Assembly: GCA_029168955.1 (NCBI GenBank)
Contig: JAPDOI010000383.1
Coordinates: 1-64,000 of the forward strand
Source: Aplectana chamaeleonis
Lineage: Eukaryota > Nematoda > Chromadorea > Rhabditida > Cosmocercidae
Direction: 5' to 3'
DNA: 64,000 nt
Part shown: positions 34,491 to 43,960 of the stretch, piece after piece
Numbering within the stretch: the first letter of the stretch is position 1
Layout: each line of letters begins with the position of its first letter
The notes under the pieces: generated by a model
Told to the model about the DNA's origin: nothing
Databases searched by the model: none
Seen by the model: only the letters and a program-made list of their open reading frames with translations
Translations under genes and position numbers: made by a program

Positions 34491-35099
34491 CAGGGGTGTG
34501 CGAAAAATTTCTGTTTTCTGTTTTCTGATTTCTGTTTTCTGGCCGTTTTGGCCTTTCTGTTTTCTGATTTCTGTTTTCTGGCCGTTTTGGCCTTTCTGTT
34601 TTCTGAAAAACTTGCAAAAATCAGAAAGAAATCAGCAAAAATCAACAAGAAGCAGATCTGTTGGACAGTTAAGGAACAAAATATTGCTGGTGGTCACCTT
34701 GCCCACAATTAACTAAATTTCTATGTGTGTTTGTTTTGCCTTCTTTCCCCTTGCTGTTACACCATATTCTTACTTTTGCGAAGCAGCAAATGCCGCGGAT
34801 TATCAATAGAAGAATGAGGGATCAGATGCTCTGTAAAGGTATCGAACATCTCATTTCTCATTTTTCCACTGATATCGCGCGGCAGTTGCCGCTTCCACAA
34901 AAGCATGAATAGGTTGCTGAACGAAAAAACCAGCACTTATATGAGTCGTGTTAGTCGGGGCGTGCGCACACCCAGCTGTTCTAAGCTGTTTTGGTGCGTC
35001 TCTCTCGCAACTTTTCACTTTTCTCACTTTTTTGATGGTAAAACTTGCATTCTCTTGATGAGAACTCAGCAACTGATTTTATCGAAAGCCCAGCTCACC

Positions 35100-35200
35100 T
35101 ACTCAGTACTTCGGCACAATAGGGGTTGCATCTCAGGGCAAAGATCGAGTGCAGACCTTCGCTGTCAGCAGCAACCCCTATTGTGCCGAAGTACTGAGTA
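35100..35200. mobile_element. 101-bp palindromic MITE
   Basis: TACTCAGTACTTCGGCACAA followed by TAGGGGTTGC is perfectly inverted at the right end. The tip resembles the element at 24741-25366. The loop string AAAGATCGAGTGCAGACCTT is repeated with changes just outside at 35220-35239, so the interior derives from flanking element sequence. Confidence 0.85.
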
Positions 35201-35570
35201 ATCGAGCAGGGTTCGCGATAAAAGATCGAGTGCAAACTTTCGCTGTCAGCAGCAGCAGCTGCTGATAGCGGTATTTGATTCCAACACTTGCTGGGGTTGA
35301 ACCCCTCGATATCAATAGCAACTGCTGCTGTTTGCTGTCAGCAGCAACTGCTGACAAGGAGGGATTCAACCCCTGCTACGTTGACGTACTGGCGCTCTGA
35401 TAAATTCACCGAATCCATAACCAATAAAAATGCCAAGAAATGCCTGCTTTCTGCATGATGGCCGGAAAACGGTGGGGAAGTAGCTGGTTGCCGCGGAATA
35501 GCCTAGAAATAACCGCCAAAAATTGTTCGCTTTGCCGCGTAATGGACGCCAAATAGTGCTTCCCAAGGAA

Positions 35571-35812
35571 TGTACAGTTCAACTCCGCATTGCCGTTTAG
35601 TCCGAAAAATGCACGCTGAATGCGAAAGCGTGCTGCGGCGCGGTTGCGAGTATCCTCAGACAGGGATTTGGGATCTTTTGGGCGCTAAAGGCAAAAACCG
35701 CGCGGGTGCCCCGACATCCCTGTCTGAGAATACTCGCAACAGCGCCGCAGCACGCTTCCGCAATCGGGGTGCACTTTGCGAACTGAACGGCAATGCGGAG
35801 TTGAACTGTACA
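35571..35812. mobile_element. 242-bp palindromic MITE
   Basis: TGTACAGTTCAACTCCGCAT and its inverse ATGCGGAGTTGAACTGTACA form the ends. Pairing continues to the centre with few gaps (CGAGTATCCTCAGACAGGGA with TCCCTGTCTGAGAATACTCG). No coding capacity. Confidence 0.85.
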
Positions 35813-36473
35813 CGAGGCATTCCTGAAGCATAATTTGGATGTCAACACCGCGGTCGGTTCAACTACATAAGTTTACGGTACTTGGACCCCGCCTACCACC
35901 AGGAAGCCCCGCCGAGCTGCTGGAGGCCAAAGCGGCTGCTCGGCGAGCCGGGAAACGCCGCGACGCGTGTTGGTGGGCCTGTCACGTGTTGGTTATTTCT
36001 CGGTTATTGCTCGGCTACTTCTAGGCTATTTCTTGAACAACATGGTGTTAGCCGCTTAATAATCGAGAAACAATCAAGAAATATTCAAAAAATAGCACAT
36101 TAAGAACCGCTGTGGAGCCTGGCGGGCTATTTCTCGGCTAAAACTTTCAGAGTGAGTGCCTTCAATGATGATCTACCTGCCATTGACGAGCCATCGCTAC
36201 TACCAATGTCTTATTAGTTATTTCTCCAGTCTCGTAGATATTATATTACAAGTATAGTAAAGATAATCAGTATTAAACTCTCTTTTCTCTTGAAAAAAAA
36301 GTTAAAACGCAATGTGTATTTTTTTCTGAAAACTTTATGTTTTCTGATTTCTGTTTTCTGACCGTTTTGGCCTTTCTGTTTTCTGATTTCTGATTTCTGA
36401 AATTTTTTAAAAAATTTCCGCAAACCCCTGTCCCGGATAGGTGGCGGGTTGCTTTTGTGACCCCTATACCTAA

Positions 36474-37555
36474 CAAGGGGACCACAATTAGTCATAGTGA
36501 CCATTCCAAATGAAATGTACTTTTTTAGAACCATTTTCGGACGATAAGTCCGAATATGCCCGTCGCAGCTGCCTAGACCCACTCTGAAAAAAGTTATAGG
36601 CATTTTTCCTCCGATTTTCGTACTTCTTGTACCCTCCAAAAAGCGCATTATTTTTACGAATTTCCGGAAGCTGACCTCATAATCGTGTTCAGCGCCCAAA
36701 ACTAGCCCACTAAGCAAAGTTAGGTTGAAGGAACATTTTCCAATCTTTGCGCAGACTAATAGCGTTTTGGACTTGTACGGATTTTCGGTTGGGCGTTTAT
36801 TTATACCAATCAGAGGGCTCTCGAAGCGTTTTAGAAAAATATTCCAGGTTTGACTAAAAATTCGCTCTGGGGGGTTATTTGGGGCGCTGATCACGAATCT
36901 GAGACCCATTTATCGATTTTCCGAAGTTTTCGAATGTATTCGTTCACATATCCCATCGGGGGAGAATTTGATGGAAAATCGCGACTCTTGACGATTTCCG
37001 GAATGTGACGACAGATGTGGCTTAAATCCTTCTTCTGGAGGTTATTTGGAGTGCTGAACACGAATCTGATGTCGGTTTATCGATTTTTGGCAGCTTACGG
37101 TAGATTACGGTGGGTATACGGTAGTTTTGTCAAAGTCTCAGATTTGTCTCAAAGTTTCTATGTGGGGGTTATTTGGGGTGCTGAATACGAATTTGATGTC
37201 CATTTGTCGATTATCGGAATATTGAGGTAGGTTTTGTCTCTTCAATGGCACGCTACCTACCGTAACCTACAGTAAACCTTAAAATTTGGGCAAGCAAACT
37301 CCAGATTCGTGTTCAGCATCCCAGATTACCCCTACATACATGTTTTTAGCGAAATCAGGAGAAAAATTCAAAAACCCTAAAAATTCCATGGGGGGTACCC
37401 TTACCTTGCCGTGAAGCTTTAAAAAACGCTCATAACTTTTTTCAGAATGAGTCTAGGCAGCTGCGATGGGTATATTCGGACTTTTCGTCCGAAAATGATT
37501 CGAGAAAAGTACATTTCATTTGGAATGGTCACTATGACTTATTGTGGTTCCCTTG
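36474..37555. mobile_element. PIF/Harbinger-like TIR element, TAA duplication, in the RT domain
   Basis: Long inverted ends of about 120 bp begin CAAGGGGACCACAAT and close ATTGTGGTTCCCTTG, flanked by TAA (36471-36473 and 37556-37558). With the insert and one TAA removed the retrotransposon reads TPIPKK then PPHT and NPENFRPVS, the expected conserved block. The interior is homologous to 40408-41520 (GGTTGGGCGTTTATTTATAC). No transposase was recognised; a 222-codon minus-strand frame crossing its left end is fortuitous. Confidence 0.9.
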
Positions 37556-37558
37556 TAA

Positions 37559-38889
37559 GAAACCACCACACACTAATCCCGAGAACTTCAGACCAGTTAG
37601 CATAACTTCAATTTTCGGTAGGTTGTTCGAGAAAATCCTCAAGGTGAGAGCGTGCAAGCATTTGGAAGACCATTCAATCATTTCGGATTTTCAGCATGGT
37701 TTCCACAGGCAAAAGTCTACTGTGACGGCTATGTTGCAGTCGCTGAATGAATGGACCAATTACGTGGATGAAGGTAAAGAGGGTTGACGTTATCTACATA
37801 GATTTTTCGAGGGCTTTTGATAGGGTTTCGCATGCAAAACTCATGTCTAAACTCAAACGCGTTGGTGTTCACCCGAGGATAGTAGCATGGATCAGAGCGT
37901 TCTTGAGTGATAGATACTTTGTTGTCCGTGTTAACTCCACTTTTTATGATTCAAGGCCTGTTTGCAGTGTTGTACCGCAGGAAGGGGTTTTATCTTCGAC
38001 TTTGTTCAATATTTTCACTTATGAACTTCCACAAATCGTATCTTTTGGTAAGGTGAAATGCTCCGCTTTTGCTGATGATTTCAAAATATTTTTCCCAATG
38101 CAATCAATAGCTGACAAGGATTGCTTGCAAAAGGCTTTGGATGAGGTTATGAAGTGGTCAAAAAATTGGAAAATGATACTGTCTAAAGAAAAAACGAATG
38201 TTCTGCACATTGGCAACAGTAGTTCAGAAGGTATATATACCGCTGAAGGTCAGCAGCTTCAGAATGTTGAGGAAATAATGGATCTCGGCTTTCTGGTTCA
38301 AAAGGATCTCATATTTGACGCTCACTGTACGAAGGCAGTGTCTAAAGCAAATAAGGTTATGTGTTCCCTTTTCAGAGCACTATCTACTAGGAACGAAAAG
38401 GTGCTCTTAAACGCCTACAAAATCTATATTAGGCCCCTTCTCGAGTATGGAACTGTGATATCAAACCCTCATAAGGTCTCTACTATTAAAGCATTGGAGA
38501 AGGTACAAGATAGTTTCACACGTAAGTTAATGATAAGATTCTTGGGATTTAACTATGAAAACATACCCTGTAGTAATGCCAGGAACGCTAAATTCAAATT
38601 GGGAACGCTGACTTGCAGAAGGAGGTTTGATCTTTTGAAGATGTATAAGATATTGTATGGGCATACTGGCCTTCGCCCAAACGTTTTTCTCAAAATGAGG
38701 GCATCCACCACTAGAGGTAGCAGTTTCAAACTACTCCGAAACCCGGCTAGAAAGAGTCTGAGGCACCATTTCTCAACTAACAGAGCTGGCAGGGAATTGG
38801 AAAAACTGCTCAAGAAGGGCAATCTGCCAACAGACCTGGGCTCCTTCAAGCTTATAGTGGAGCAGTACTTGGTGACGGAGGACGAGTGA
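37559..38889 (+). pseudogene. Reverse transcriptase of the CR1-like element
   Basis: RT core of the CR1/Jockey group: NPENFRPVSITS, DFQHGFHRQKST, then after a one-base frameshift near 37785 VIYIDFSRAFDRVSH (motif A), VPQEGVLSSTLF (motif B, with Glu where PQGSVLGP is usual) and CSAFADDFKIF (FADD catalytic box at 38068-38079). The last 380 codons are open to 38889, including the C-terminal thumb-like region. The frameshift, nested elements and motif B change make it inactive. Confidence 0.93.
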
Positions 38890-39279
38890 GCTGGTGATCT
38901 TGTGTTAGTCACAATGCCATTTTTTCGGATAGATACTCTATGATGAACTTGTGTTAATCATTGGTACTTTTTCTAACAGATTCCCTACATACTACGTGTT
39001 CCCGATCTCGTATATCGTTGTTACATTTTGTTACTACGCGTTCGTTTATCTTGTTACGATGTCAATACGCAGGTATACCCTGTAATAAACAATTACAATT
39101 CATGCAAACTCTTTCTGGCGAGAATGAGGAGTTATGGAACGAGTCAAAGTGCGCAGTAGCAAGCATGCTGGAAAAGAGTATCGACAAAGACCGCTGCGGG
39201 ATCGATATTCATTCACTGCATTCTGCCGCGCCTCGCGGCTGTCGACTCTTTCCATCCCTCGACTGCGTGATTTTTTAAG

Positions 39280-39542
39280 GCAACATCTTGTGCTAGCTGT
39301 ATCGACCATCACTGGATGAGGGATCGCCGCGACACTGCTTGGCGGGAAAAATTGGGCGCGAGAAAACGAAGGGAGAGTGGCTATTGATCGCGCAATTTTT
39401 CCCGCCAATCAGCGTCGCGGCGATCCCTCATCCAGTGACTGACGACACGCAAACCTGTCAAACTAACTGCGCAGGATCTTCGAACTGTAATTGTCAGCCG
39501 TCATGTTCTGGTGTGTAAGGGTCCACTCGAGGCGCTTCTTTC
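39280..39542 (+). pseudogene. Cysteine-rich repeat exon carrying a MITE insertion
   Basis: After the acceptor TTTTTTAAG at 39279 the sequence reads ATSCASCID, matching the start of the exon at 30790. It is interrupted at 39309-39438 by a palindromic MITE and resumes with the cysteine spacing C-x3-C-x5-C-x-C-x3-C, ending at donor GTAAGT (39543). A TAA stop lies at 39516-39518 where other copies have a Cys codon. The MITE adds 130 bp plus flanking bases, so the exon is destroyed. Confidence 0.72.
39309..39438. mobile_element. 130-bp palindromic MITE inside an exon
   Basis: TCACTGGATGAGGGATCGCC and its perfect inverse at the right; inner arms GGCGGGAAAAATT and AATTTTTCCCGCC also pair. The left half matches 63778-63912 and the reverse complement of 53488-53631, so this is a foldback derivative of that family. 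Confidence 0.85.
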
Positions 39543-39602
39543 GTAAGTTTTAATGTTTTCTGCGTTCATCCACCATGGAGTTTTCTACTTTTGCGTTTGC
39601 AG

Positions 39603-39911
39603 GTGATGCCTCGAACGATCTCACTCCTTCAGCCAATGCAATATACTCTATACTCCAGTCAAAATCAATGTACATATGAACCAGTGTGGCTCCTCCTGCG
39701 GAAGATCGAACACTTGAGAATGAATTCCTGCCAGACACCATGTGGAGGACAGTGCAACCAGATCCGACTGAATACTTGTCGAAGTTCTTGCCAAATCCAA
39801 TGTGGAAGTGTGTGTTCTACACCGTTATGCATGCAGTCCTGCAACGCCCAATGCTTGCCATCTTGCGGTGGCGCTGCATCTGGAAAAGCGATAACGCAGA
39901 ATACCACATAA
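39603..39911 (+). CDS. Probable cysteine-rich exon (C-x3-C-x3-C type)
   Basis: A 60-bp intron (39543-39602, GTAAGT to TTTGCAG) precedes it. The open frame runs to TAA at 39909-39911. The second half contains SCQTPCGGQC, TCRSSCQIQCGSVC and QSCNAQCLPSC, that is repeated C-x3-C-x3-C, a pattern known from nematode cysteine-rich secreted proteins (Pfam family C_tripleX has this form; assignment is tentative). The first 40 codons are not cysteine-rich in this frame, while the next frame holds NQCGSSCGRS, so a frameshift near 39710 or another acceptor (for example at 39632) is possible. Confidence 0.5.
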   Translation: MMPRTISLLQPMQYTLYSSQNQCTYEPVWLLLRKIEHLRMNSCQTPCGGQCNQIRLNTCRSSCQIQCGSVCSTPLCMQSCNAQCLPSCGGAASGKAITQNTT

Positions 39912-40407
39912 ATACAGCTCCTTACGTCTATCTCTCAAAGAAGGAACTTTACAGGGTTGTTTCAACACCTGCATCAGTGGCTGCATAAGTTTTTGCCGAA
40001 ATCTACCTTGGTTGATGCCTTGCCAGCAGAGATGCCAGAATATATGCGTTCCTACATGTCAAAGCGTGAAAAGATAGTGGTGAGTTCTTGATGCATAAGT
40101 ACACGCTCTGAAAGTTCCACGAATATGAATGCCAATTATTGTGTTGAGCTTTGGAGTTGAAATATCCGAAGCTTCGTATGGCCAATTGCCTAACTTAGGT
40201 ATATGTATACTATCACAAGGCGCTGATATCCAGCGCTAAACGCTTGGCTGGCTCATTTGGGACTGGCATTTAACCAATCCGGGAAAGGGTTCCAATTTGC
40301 ATAGCCACAAGAGCTCCGTCGCAGCTTTCACTCGGCTGCATCCTTACTAGGGAACCTCGCATGGTATTCCTCCGAATCAGAAAGCTTACGATTTTTTTCT
40401 AGTCACC
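39912..40407. other. No feature recognised
   Basis: Between the cysteine-rich exon and the next TIR element. No exon or repeat end was supported. Confidence 0.3.
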
Positions 40408-41520
40408 TCTGGCACGCTCTCTTCGAATCCGAACTCGCTCGGATTTTGCTACGGACATCTGCGAAAAAAGTTATGGCCTGTTAAAGTTCGTATTTCTTGA
40501 AGCTGAGCTGGGCGTGACGTTTCTAGTTCTCAGATTATTTTGGCTAAAAAGTTAAATGAAGGATTATTTGACGTGCAGAGCTTGGATTCTGAGACGGTTT
40601 CTTAATTTTCAAGAGAATAAACTGGGGATCCATGAGTTACAGATTTCCTAGAAGGGGGTAAAGGTTCTAATTGTTTGTTAGGCGTCTTTTTTTCTATCAA
40701 AGACGCGCATAAGTTTTGGGAAAATCCGGAAACGGACCTCATAATTGTCTTCAGCGCTTGAAACTACCCTCCTGAGCAAAGTGAGGGTGGAGCTACATTT
40801 TCCGAACTCTGCGCAGACTGACGGCGTTTTAGACTTGAACGGAATTTCGGTTGGGCGTTTATTTATACCAATGAAAGGGGTTCCGGAAGCGTTTCAAAAA
40901 ATGTTTCGGATTTCACTCAACATCCTTCCAGGTGGGTTATTTGGGGCGCTTATCACATATGTGGGGTTTATTTGCCAATTTCTCGAACTTTTCGACTTGA
41001 ATCGTTCAATACTTCCCATATTGACGATTGCCGGAATGGGAAAGATAGATAAGGCCCAAAACTTCTCTGTATGAGTTTTCAGGAGGGCTGAGCACGAATC
41101 TGCAACCCGTTTATCGAATTTCATTTCGGTAGGTTACGGTGGGTATATGGCAACTCAGTCAAAGTCTCAGATTTGGCTCCAAATTTCTCCGTGGGTGTTA
41201 TTTGGGACGCCGAGCACGAATTTGAGGTCTATTTTGCGACTTCCGAAATATCAATGTAGGTTACGCCAGTTAAAAGGCATTATGCCTGCCGTAACCTATA
41301 GTAACCCTAAGTCCAGCGACAAACAATCTCCTGATTCGCGTTAAGCGCCCTGAATAATCCCCAGTTGAAAGTTTTAAGCCAAAACGAATTTTTCTCAAAA
41401 ACCATCAAAATCGGTTGATGATTACCCTTATCTTTTCGCAAAGCTTCAAAAACGCTTATATTTTCGTGCAGCGGTGTCCGTAGCAAAATCCGATGTCGGA
41501 TTCGGAGACAGCGCGCCAGA
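40408..41520. mobile_element. TIR element related to 36474-37555
   Basis: TCTGGCACGCTCTCTTCGAA at left and its imperfect inverse at right (TTCGGAGACAGCGCGCCAGA), with GGATTTTGCTACGGACA and its inverse further in. The interior matches the 36474-37555 element in the same order. The ends differ from that element, so this is a sister family. No transposase recognised. Confidence 0.75.
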
Positions 41521-41541
41521 ATTCACCAGAAAATCAGTTAA

Positions 41542-41989
41542 AGGCAGCGTTCACAATGATCATCCTCGTTGACTTTCCACAGTGAAACGATAGGCGAGAA
41601 GGATACTGAGCTCCCAGTGTCGAAAGAACGGTAGAAAACGAGCCAGGAGCTGCAAAATGATGGCTGCGAACAAGCGTTTTGGTGCCCCAGACACGCCCCG
41701 TGCCCCAGATCCGCCCCTTGAAAGGAACAAATGAAGACTCAGACTATAGGAATGATCAAGTGAAGGAAGTGCTGATAAGTGAGCTGTTTGCTTCGTTGCA
41801 CTGATAGGTATCATCCTTCTAGCGATCAATTCCTCCACGCTCAAAAATCAAAGTAAACAAGGGAGAGCCTATTTTGGCTCAAAAACGCGTCTTTCGTGTC
41901 CTTTTTAAGCATGCCTTGCTACATACGGCACCAGACCTTCCGTGAACCGTGGAGATATCGGAAGTGAAATTTATCGTGAGCACTGCCTT
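41542..41989. mobile_element. TTAA-flanked MITE
   Basis: AGGCAGCGTTCACAATGAT and ATCGTGAGCACTGCCT; TTAA at 41538-41541 and 41990-41993. About 447 bp, non-coding, directly after the preceding TIR element. Confidence 0.82.
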
Positions 41990-42106
41990 TTAATTGTGGG
42001 GATGGCCTTGCGAGGTTCCCCAATTAGTTTGGTGATCATATCGACGCCTTGCGGTGAACGAAAAGTGATTTAGCTTTGGCATAGTGACTTGACATTGTTG
42101 TTTCAG

Positions 42107-42190
42107 AAGCCTTGTGCTTCTTCAATGTCTGGCTGTGAATGTTCAAGTGGCTACAACTCGTGCAGAAATGGAGTATGCTGCCGTGTCTAA
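42107..42190 (+). CDS. Candidate C-terminal exon of the cysteine-rich gene
   Basis: A strong acceptor (ACATTGTTGTTTCAG) ends at 42106. The frame in phase 0 encodes 27 residues with six cysteines, including a terminal CCRV, then TAA at 42188-42190. AATAAA follows 87 bases later. Phase and cysteine content fit the exons upstream, so I infer it is the last exon. If the exon at 39603-39911 is used in its open frame to TAA, this exon would be reached only by skipping that one. Confidence 0.55.
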   Translation, partial: KPCASSMSGCECSSGYNSCRNGVCCRV

Positions 42191-42276
42191 GGTGCTACCT
42201 GAAGATCGCTTTAGAGTACAATCCGCTAGAGTTTGTCTGTAACTGGTGGTAGGCAAATGATGTTGCAATTTTCACG

Positions 42277-42282
42277 AATAAA
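42277..42282 (+). terminator. AATAAA polyadenylation signal
   Basis: Perfect AATAAA in a T-rich context, 87 bases after the stop codon of the preceding exon. Consistent with the 3' end of the cysteine-rich gene. Confidence 0.5.
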
Positions 42283-42446
42283 TTTATTATTGGACACACT
42301 GGTCACATTAGGCGTCTTCAAATTTGAAAACATGACATCCAGGAAAAAAATTTGGAGCTGTTTGAGTACTTGAAAATTTTTCGAACGTGGAGATTTGCGG
42401 TCAACGAAAGAAGCTGGATTGGAGAAGGATGAAAAATAGGACGCAT

Positions 42447-42542
42447 CGCGCCTGAGTCTACGCTGCGTCGCTTCTCGGTCACAACTCTGAGTCTACGTCG
42501 CGCCTGAGTCTACGCTGCGTCGCCTCTCGGTCACAACTCTGA
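42447..42542. repeat. Two-copy 52-bp tandem repeat
   Basis: CGCGCCTGAGTCTACGCTGC followed by GTCGCYTCTCGGTCACAACT and CTGA occurs twice (42447-42490 and 42499-42542), differing at one base, with an 8-base spacer that repeats part of the unit. Confidence 0.85.
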
Positions 42543-43268
42543 ATATCCATCTATGCTATAGGGGATGATTGGGATTTTTGTTCTTTCTTATGGAAATAAA
42601 AATTGAAAGATTCGTTGAAACTTTTAACGCTGAAAGGCAAAAGCCGACAGAATTCGGAAATCGGATTTTTCCTTGAGCTCTGGCCATTCAATAGGATAGC
42701 AGCTACAGTTTAATACTCAAATTACATGAAATGCACTAATTTCCTGGAAACATTCCATCCCCCTCGTCTTAGGAACACGATCATGCAAGAAAAAGTAACA
42801 TCATAAATAAAAACGTATTTAAAGTCTGTCCCAATCAGACTGTTCCCCCACGCGTTTGAGGTGAGAGTCAAGCGGTCTTAGGGAAGCTTTTCTCTTCTGG
42901 CAAGCCTTTCCTGTGTTGGAAACAGCTGACTGGGAGAATATTTTCTGTTCGTCTAATATTCCTGCTAATCCATTAACAAGTCCAAATAATGCCTTCGCGT
43001 CGGCCGCTCAACAAGCCCGTCAGCGGCGTGGGCGGACAGTCTCATTCCGACAGACCTTACCTTGAGCTGGAAAAATTCTGACGGCCATGAAAATCCAGAG
43101 TACTTTCGAGGTCATCGGATCAACAATAAAATTTTCTCAGAATACATGTTACCACCCATGGCAGACTACAAAATTATTAACAGAAGTCATGGAAGGTGAA
43201 GAAAAGGAATAACTGTTCTTCTTATGATTTCTACGATTTTTAGTGGTCCATGGAAGAGATCCGCTTCG
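42543..43268. other. Intergenic; dispersed repeat at 42950-43070
   Basis: TCGTCTAATATTCCTGCTAA to GACAGTCTCATTCCGA resembles 13550-13640, and in part 12405-12460. No gene was supported. Confidence 0.4.
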
Positions 43269-43745
43269 GAGGCACCGTCCAACCTCATGGACGAAATCTG
43301 AAATCAGTTTATTTATAACCGCGAAAAATGTAGGCTTACCCTATTTAACACCTGCCAAGTGCGAGCTCACAATTCCTGGAAAAAAGGGAGATATAGGAGG
43401 TTGCCAATCTCGAGCTCTCAGCAGGGAGTCGCTTTGTCACGCCCCCCAGACGACCTTTCGAGCTCAACAGTAGAGAGATGAGCTATGGTTTTCAAAAAAT
43501 AGCGTTCTTCTTTTCATTATCAGCCTCTCTCTTCATTAATGCCCGCTTCCATACATAGGTTGACGGAAATTGCGAGCTTCTGACCACTCGTCCAGCACGC
43601 TTTTGCTGCTGATTTTTAGGCATTTTTGAGAGGCCATACCTCCGTTCTCTGGAGTTTGTAAGAGTTTGGCGGCATCGTTGGAATCAGCGTGGTGCCTCGA
43701 AGGTCAACTTGTCAGAAATTCGTCTAACAGCAGAGTCCAGTCATT
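43269..43745. mobile_element. Degenerate copy of the AGGCACAGTCCAA MITE family
   Basis: AGGCACCGTCCAACCTCATG at the left and internal strings (AACACCTGCCAAGTGCGAGC, GAAATCTGA) match 11317-11792. The right end (CAGAGTCCAGTCATTTAGACT) is decayed and no TTAA pair remains. An old copy. Confidence 0.6.
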
Positions 43746-43960
43746 TAGACTTTCAAGCCCATTGGTCTCTGTCGATCTCCTTTTGACGAAGCCATGTTTA
43801 TTCTCGAGGAATTAGAAAATTTCTCTCGAGATGCTCGGTAAGGTGAGGCTTGAGAGCTTTTCAAAAACCGACACAGATTCGACGTTATGGTCACTGGTTT
43901 GTAATTTTTACATTTCTTCGATGGTGGCTTTTTTAGTATAGGAGTATAAGCCTGTTGGTT
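43745..43960 (-). pseudogene. Fragment of a CR1-like reverse transcriptase
   Basis: The minus-strand frame reads AYTPILKKPPSKKCKNYKPV followed by TITSNLCRF, the conserved TPIxKK...NYRPV block of non-LTR RTs, then shifts frame to ERNFLIPR- and NMASSKGD-like sequence, resembling the QHGFRKG block. Only about 70 codons of similarity remain. It is a different, older copy from the element at 30913-39085. Confidence 0.6.

Larger units (their letters stand above)
34491..36430. mobile_element. Nonautonomous hAT-like element, 1940 bp, in the RT domain
   Basis: Ends CAGGGGTGTGCGAAAA and TTCCGCAAACCCCTG are inverted with few mismatches and match those of 24424-27220. Flanking 8-mers TGTCGGAT (34483-34490) and TCCCGGAT (36431-36438) agree at 6 of 8 positions, an aged hAT duplication. 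Subterminal arrays of TTTCTG/TTTTCTG units with the core GGCCGTTTTGGCC occur at both ends in direct orientation. No transposase. Nested palindromes lie at 35100-35200 and 35571-35812. Confidence 0.9.
30913..39085 (+). mobile_element. CR1/Jockey-like non-LTR retrotransposon split by four insertions
   Basis: Read in order, the segments are: an N-terminal charged/coiled-coil region (31086-32118), an endonuclease (about 32100-33210), a linker, and a reverse transcriptase ending at 38889. Inserted DNA elements occupy 32491-33038, 33563-34044, 34491-36430 and 36474-37555. AATAAA occurs near 39081. The 5' boundary is placed at the SL1-like 15-mer (inference). Several stops and frameshifts make the copy inactive. 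It lies between two exons of the cysteine-rich gene, same strand. Confidence 0.88.

Noticed and set aside
36241..36909. 222-codon minus-strand open frame
   Set aside because: It crosses from the hAT-like element into the retrotransposon and the TIR element, so it spans two insertion junctions and cannot be an ancestral gene.
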